From assembly GCF_028462495.1 (NCBI RefSeq), contig NZ_JAQOWX010000001.1:98643-162642 (forward strand): a DNA stretch of 64,000 bases, in the 5' to 3' direction. Source of the DNA: Roseateles_E sp005503085. GTDB lineage: Bacteria; Pseudomonadota; Gammaproteobacteria; Burkholderiales; Burkholderiaceae_C. Below, one piece after another: positions 62,218 to 64,000 of the stretch. Numbering within the stretch: position 1 is the stretch's first letter; every line of letters begins with the position of its first letter. Below the pieces are notes generated by a model. The model saw nothing but the letters and a program-made list of their open reading frames with translations, was not told where the DNA came from and made no database searches. A program made the position numbers and the translations under genes.

Positions 62218-63009
62218 CTAGGCCGAGCCGGCCAGGCCGCCGCCGTCGACGACATAGGCCGAACCGGTGACAAAGGAGGCGCGGTCGCTGGCCAGGAAGA
62301 GCACGACCTGGGCGATCTCCTCGGCCTGGCCCACCCGCATCAGCGGCCGGGCATGGCCGGCCTCGACCAGGGCCGTCTCGGCCAGGCCCAGCTGGGCCGC
62401 TTCATCGCGCAGCATGGCCGTGTCGGTGTCGCCGGGGCAGACGCTGTTGACCCGGATCTGCTGCGGCCCGTGGTCCACCGCCATCGCCCGCGTCATATTG
62501 ACCACCGCGCCCTTGGCCGCGCAGTAGGACACCGCATCCTTGCCGCCGACCAGGCCCCAGCCGGAGCCGGCGTTGATGATGCTGCCGCCGCCCTGCTCGG
62601 CCATCACCGGCACCGCGTACTTGCTCATCAGAAAGATCGATTTGACGTTGACCGCCATCACCGCATCCCAGTCGGCCTCGCTGGTGTCCACCACATTGGC
62701 GCGCCGTGTGATGCCGGCGTTGTTGAACAGCACATCGAGCCGGCCGAAGGCGGCCAGGGTCTGGCGCACCGCGCGCTCGCAGTCGGCGGCGCGGGCCACA
62801 TCGGCCTCCACAAACACGGCTTCGCCGCCGGCTCCGCGGACCGCCGCCACCGTGGCCTCGCCGCCGGCAGGATCGCGATCACAGACCGCGACCCGGGCGC
62901 CTTCGCGGGCGAACAGCAGGGCCGTGGCCCGGCCGATGCCGGAGCCGGCACCGGTGATCAGGGCCACCTTGCCGGCGAGTTCGCCGCCGCTTCTTGTCTT
63001 GTCGCTCAT
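62218..63009 (-). CDS. SDR family oxidoreductase
   Basis: Classical short-chain dehydrogenase/reductase of 263 aa. Cofactor motif LITGAGSGIGRATALLF, NNAGI, catalytic Ser in NAGSGWGLVG and Tyr/Lys in SYCAAKGAV, and C-terminal GSAYVVDGGGL. Asp in VAVCDRDP after the second strand suggests NAD(H) preference. Likely substrates are sugars or small alcohols. It ends about 100 bp before the sugar operon and 24 bp after the ATP-NAD kinase-like gene, so it belongs with the latter. Confidence 0.9.
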   Translation of the reverse strand: MSDKTRSGGELAGKVALITGAGSGIGRATALLFAREGARVAVCDRDPAGGEATVAAVRGAGGEAVFVEADVARAADCERAVRQTLAAFGRLDVLFNNAGITRRANVVDTSEADWDAVMAVNVKSIFLMSKYAVPVMAEQGGGSIINAGSGWGLVGGKDAVSYCAAKGAVVNMTRAMAVDHGPQQIRVNSVCPGDTDTAMLRDEAAQLGLAETALVEAGHARPLMRVGQAEEIAQVVLFLASDRASFVTGSAYVVDGGGLAGSA

Positions 63010-63033
63010 CTTGTCGGTCTCCTCTATGTTGTT

Positions 63034-64000
63034 TCAGTCGGCCACCAGGTGCAGCATGGCCTGCTCGCGCGGGCCGGTCAGCGCGCGCACCGGGCCGGCA
63101 TACAGCGCATCGACCGCAGCCGAGCCGCTGTCCACCCGCAGCTGTGCGCCGCCCAGGGCCTGCAGCTTGCGCGGCGTGATCAGCACCGTCAGCGCCTGCG
63201 GGCCCAGGGCCCGCAGCACACGCGGGCTCAGCGGCGCATTGCCGCGGCCCAGCACATGACCCTGGCCGCCAATCGCGGTCAGCCACAGCCGCGCCGGCGC
63301 CTGTCGTCCTTGCAATAGTTCCCACAGCCGGGCCTCGTCGGCGTCGCGCAGCCCTAGCTGCCCGTCCACCACCACGTCCACACCGATCAGGCTGCCGTCC
63401 AGACCCAGGGCCTGTTTCAGCGCCCAGGTGGTGGAACCGGGGCCGATCAGGTGCAGGCCCTGGCGCAGCTGCGGCGCCAGGCTTTGGGCCAGGCACTCGG
63501 CATCCACCGCGTCGCCGGCCTCGCTGCGCGACTTGCGGCCCTGCAGCCAGCGCGCATCGACCGGCGTGCGCAGCTGGCCATAGAGCCGGGCCTGCACCCG
63601 GCCCTGGCCCAGCGCGGCCTCGTCCAGGTCCAGCACCTCGCGGGCCTCGCTCAGGCGGCGCTGGCCGGACAGAAAGGCCGCCGCCAGCCGCCCGGCCGCG
63701 CGCGGACTGACGCCGAAGCAGGCCGACTGCAGCTTGACACCGGCCGGGATGCCCAGCACCGGCAGCGCCTCGCCCACCGCATCCAGCACATCGCGGGCCG
63801 TGCCGTCGCCGCCGACGAAAAGCAGGAGGGCCAGGTCTTGCGCCCGCATCTGTGCCGCCAGCCGGCGCGTGTCCTGCGCCGTGCTGGGCCAGCACCGCTC
63901 GCCCAGCACCTCGGGCGCCTGGCCCAGCGCCCGCAGCACATCCTCGCCCATCGCCCCGGCCCCGCAGACCCACAGCGGCGCGCAGCCGGCAAGCAGCACG
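63034..64000 (-). CDS. ATP-NAD kinase family protein (partial, N-terminus beyond window)
   Basis: The last 322 codons of a COG3199-like protein; the frame is open to the window edge and the first 50 or so residues, including the start, are missing. The NAD-kinase GGDGT motif is present (LLFVGGDGTARDVLDAVGEALPVLGIPAGV), followed by SPRAAGRLAA and the glycine-rich LIGPGSTTWALKQALGLDGSLIGVDVV. True substrate of this subgroup is unclear; some relatives are linked to acetoin or diol catabolism. It precedes the SDR gene. Confidence 0.82.
   Translation of the reverse strand, partial: VLLAGCAPLWVCGAGAMGEDVLRALGQAPEVLGERCWPSTAQDTRRLAAQMRAQDLALLLFVGGDGTARDVLDAVGEALPVLGIPAGVKLQSACFGVSPRAAGRLAAAFLSGQRRLSEAREVLDLDEAALGQGRVQARLYGQLRTPVDARWLQGRKSRSEAGDAVDAECLAQSLAPQLRQGLHLIGPGSTTWALKQALGLDGSLIGVDVVVDGQLGLRDADEARLWELLQGRQAPARLWLTAIGGQGHVLGRGNAPLSPRVLRALGPQALTVLITPRKLQALGGAQLRVDSGSAAVDALYAGPVRALTGPREQAMLHLVAD

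Noticed and set aside
62193..62222. Two CCCTAGG copies 23 bp apart
   Set aside because: Short, one covers the SDR stop codon, and there is no dyad or spacing that suggests a binding site.

Overview
The window is chromosomal DNA of a high-GC betaproteobacterium, most likely a Burkholderiales of the Roseateles/Pelomonas/Paucibacter type. Evidence: the tpiA-secG-tRNA-Leu-nuo order, a zapA/6S RNA/EVE-domain order, an intracellular PHA depolymerase with the SVCQP active site at Cys183, and a stand-alone RnfB next to nth. The genus is inference from gene order and protein style, not from a search. No insertion sequence, prophage, CRISPR array or origin was seen, and the DNA looks like vertically inherited core genome plus one carbon-uptake region.

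Layout. 1-8049 (minus): the first eight genes of the complex I operon, nuoA to nuoH, with nuoH cut by the window edge. 8172-10588 (minus): tRNA-Leu(GAG), secG, tpiA and a quinone oxidoreductase. 10599-13430: pnp and rpsO with structured leaders. 13429-15237: a periplasmic amino-acid-type binding protein diverging from an Hsp20 gene. 15244-21631 (minus): a complete isc operon (iscR-iscS-iscU-iscA-hscB-hscA-fdx) running straight into tsaD. 21825-25296: uvrB diverging from an aromatic/aspartate aminotransferase. 25297-30190 (plus): phaZ, rsxB, nth, a coiled-coil protein, zapA, 6S RNA, an EVE protein and a TauE/SafE permease; an assembly scar (one N between two identical 86-bp copies) sits at the start of phaZ. 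30182-34085: a degenerate GGDEF protein, a BaiN-type flavoprotein, rpsU, yqeY and a sulfurtransferase/phosphatase-like protein. 34206-39005: a TRAP transporter (Q and M subunits on plus, two tandem paralogous binding proteins on minus). 39210-44936: pmbA, darP, mog, slyD, cysE, trmJ, suhB. 44991-48019 (minus): a TonB-dependent receptor and a cupin.

48187-62117 (minus) is the most interesting part: twelve genes with ten of eleven junctions being exact 4-bp ATGA stop/start overlaps. They encode a Gfo/Idh-aldo/keto reductase fusion, two more Gfo/Idh dehydrogenases, two TIM-barrel isomerase/epimerase-like proteins, a complete CUT1-type sugar ABC transporter, a cytoplasmic GH63/MGH1-like glycosidase, a LacI regulator and glucokinase. 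A LacI-type operator core (AAACGTTT) lies directly in front of the first gene. The set suggests import of an oligosaccharide or glycoside, cleavage inside the cell by hydrolysis and/or by a 3-keto-sugar redox route, and phosphorylation of the released glucose. Upstream of it are an SDR dehydrogenase and a partial ATP-NAD kinase-like gene.

Starts were often moved inward from the longest open frame, using ribosome binding sites and family lengths. Product calls rest on motifs and remembered family features, since no database search was possible.
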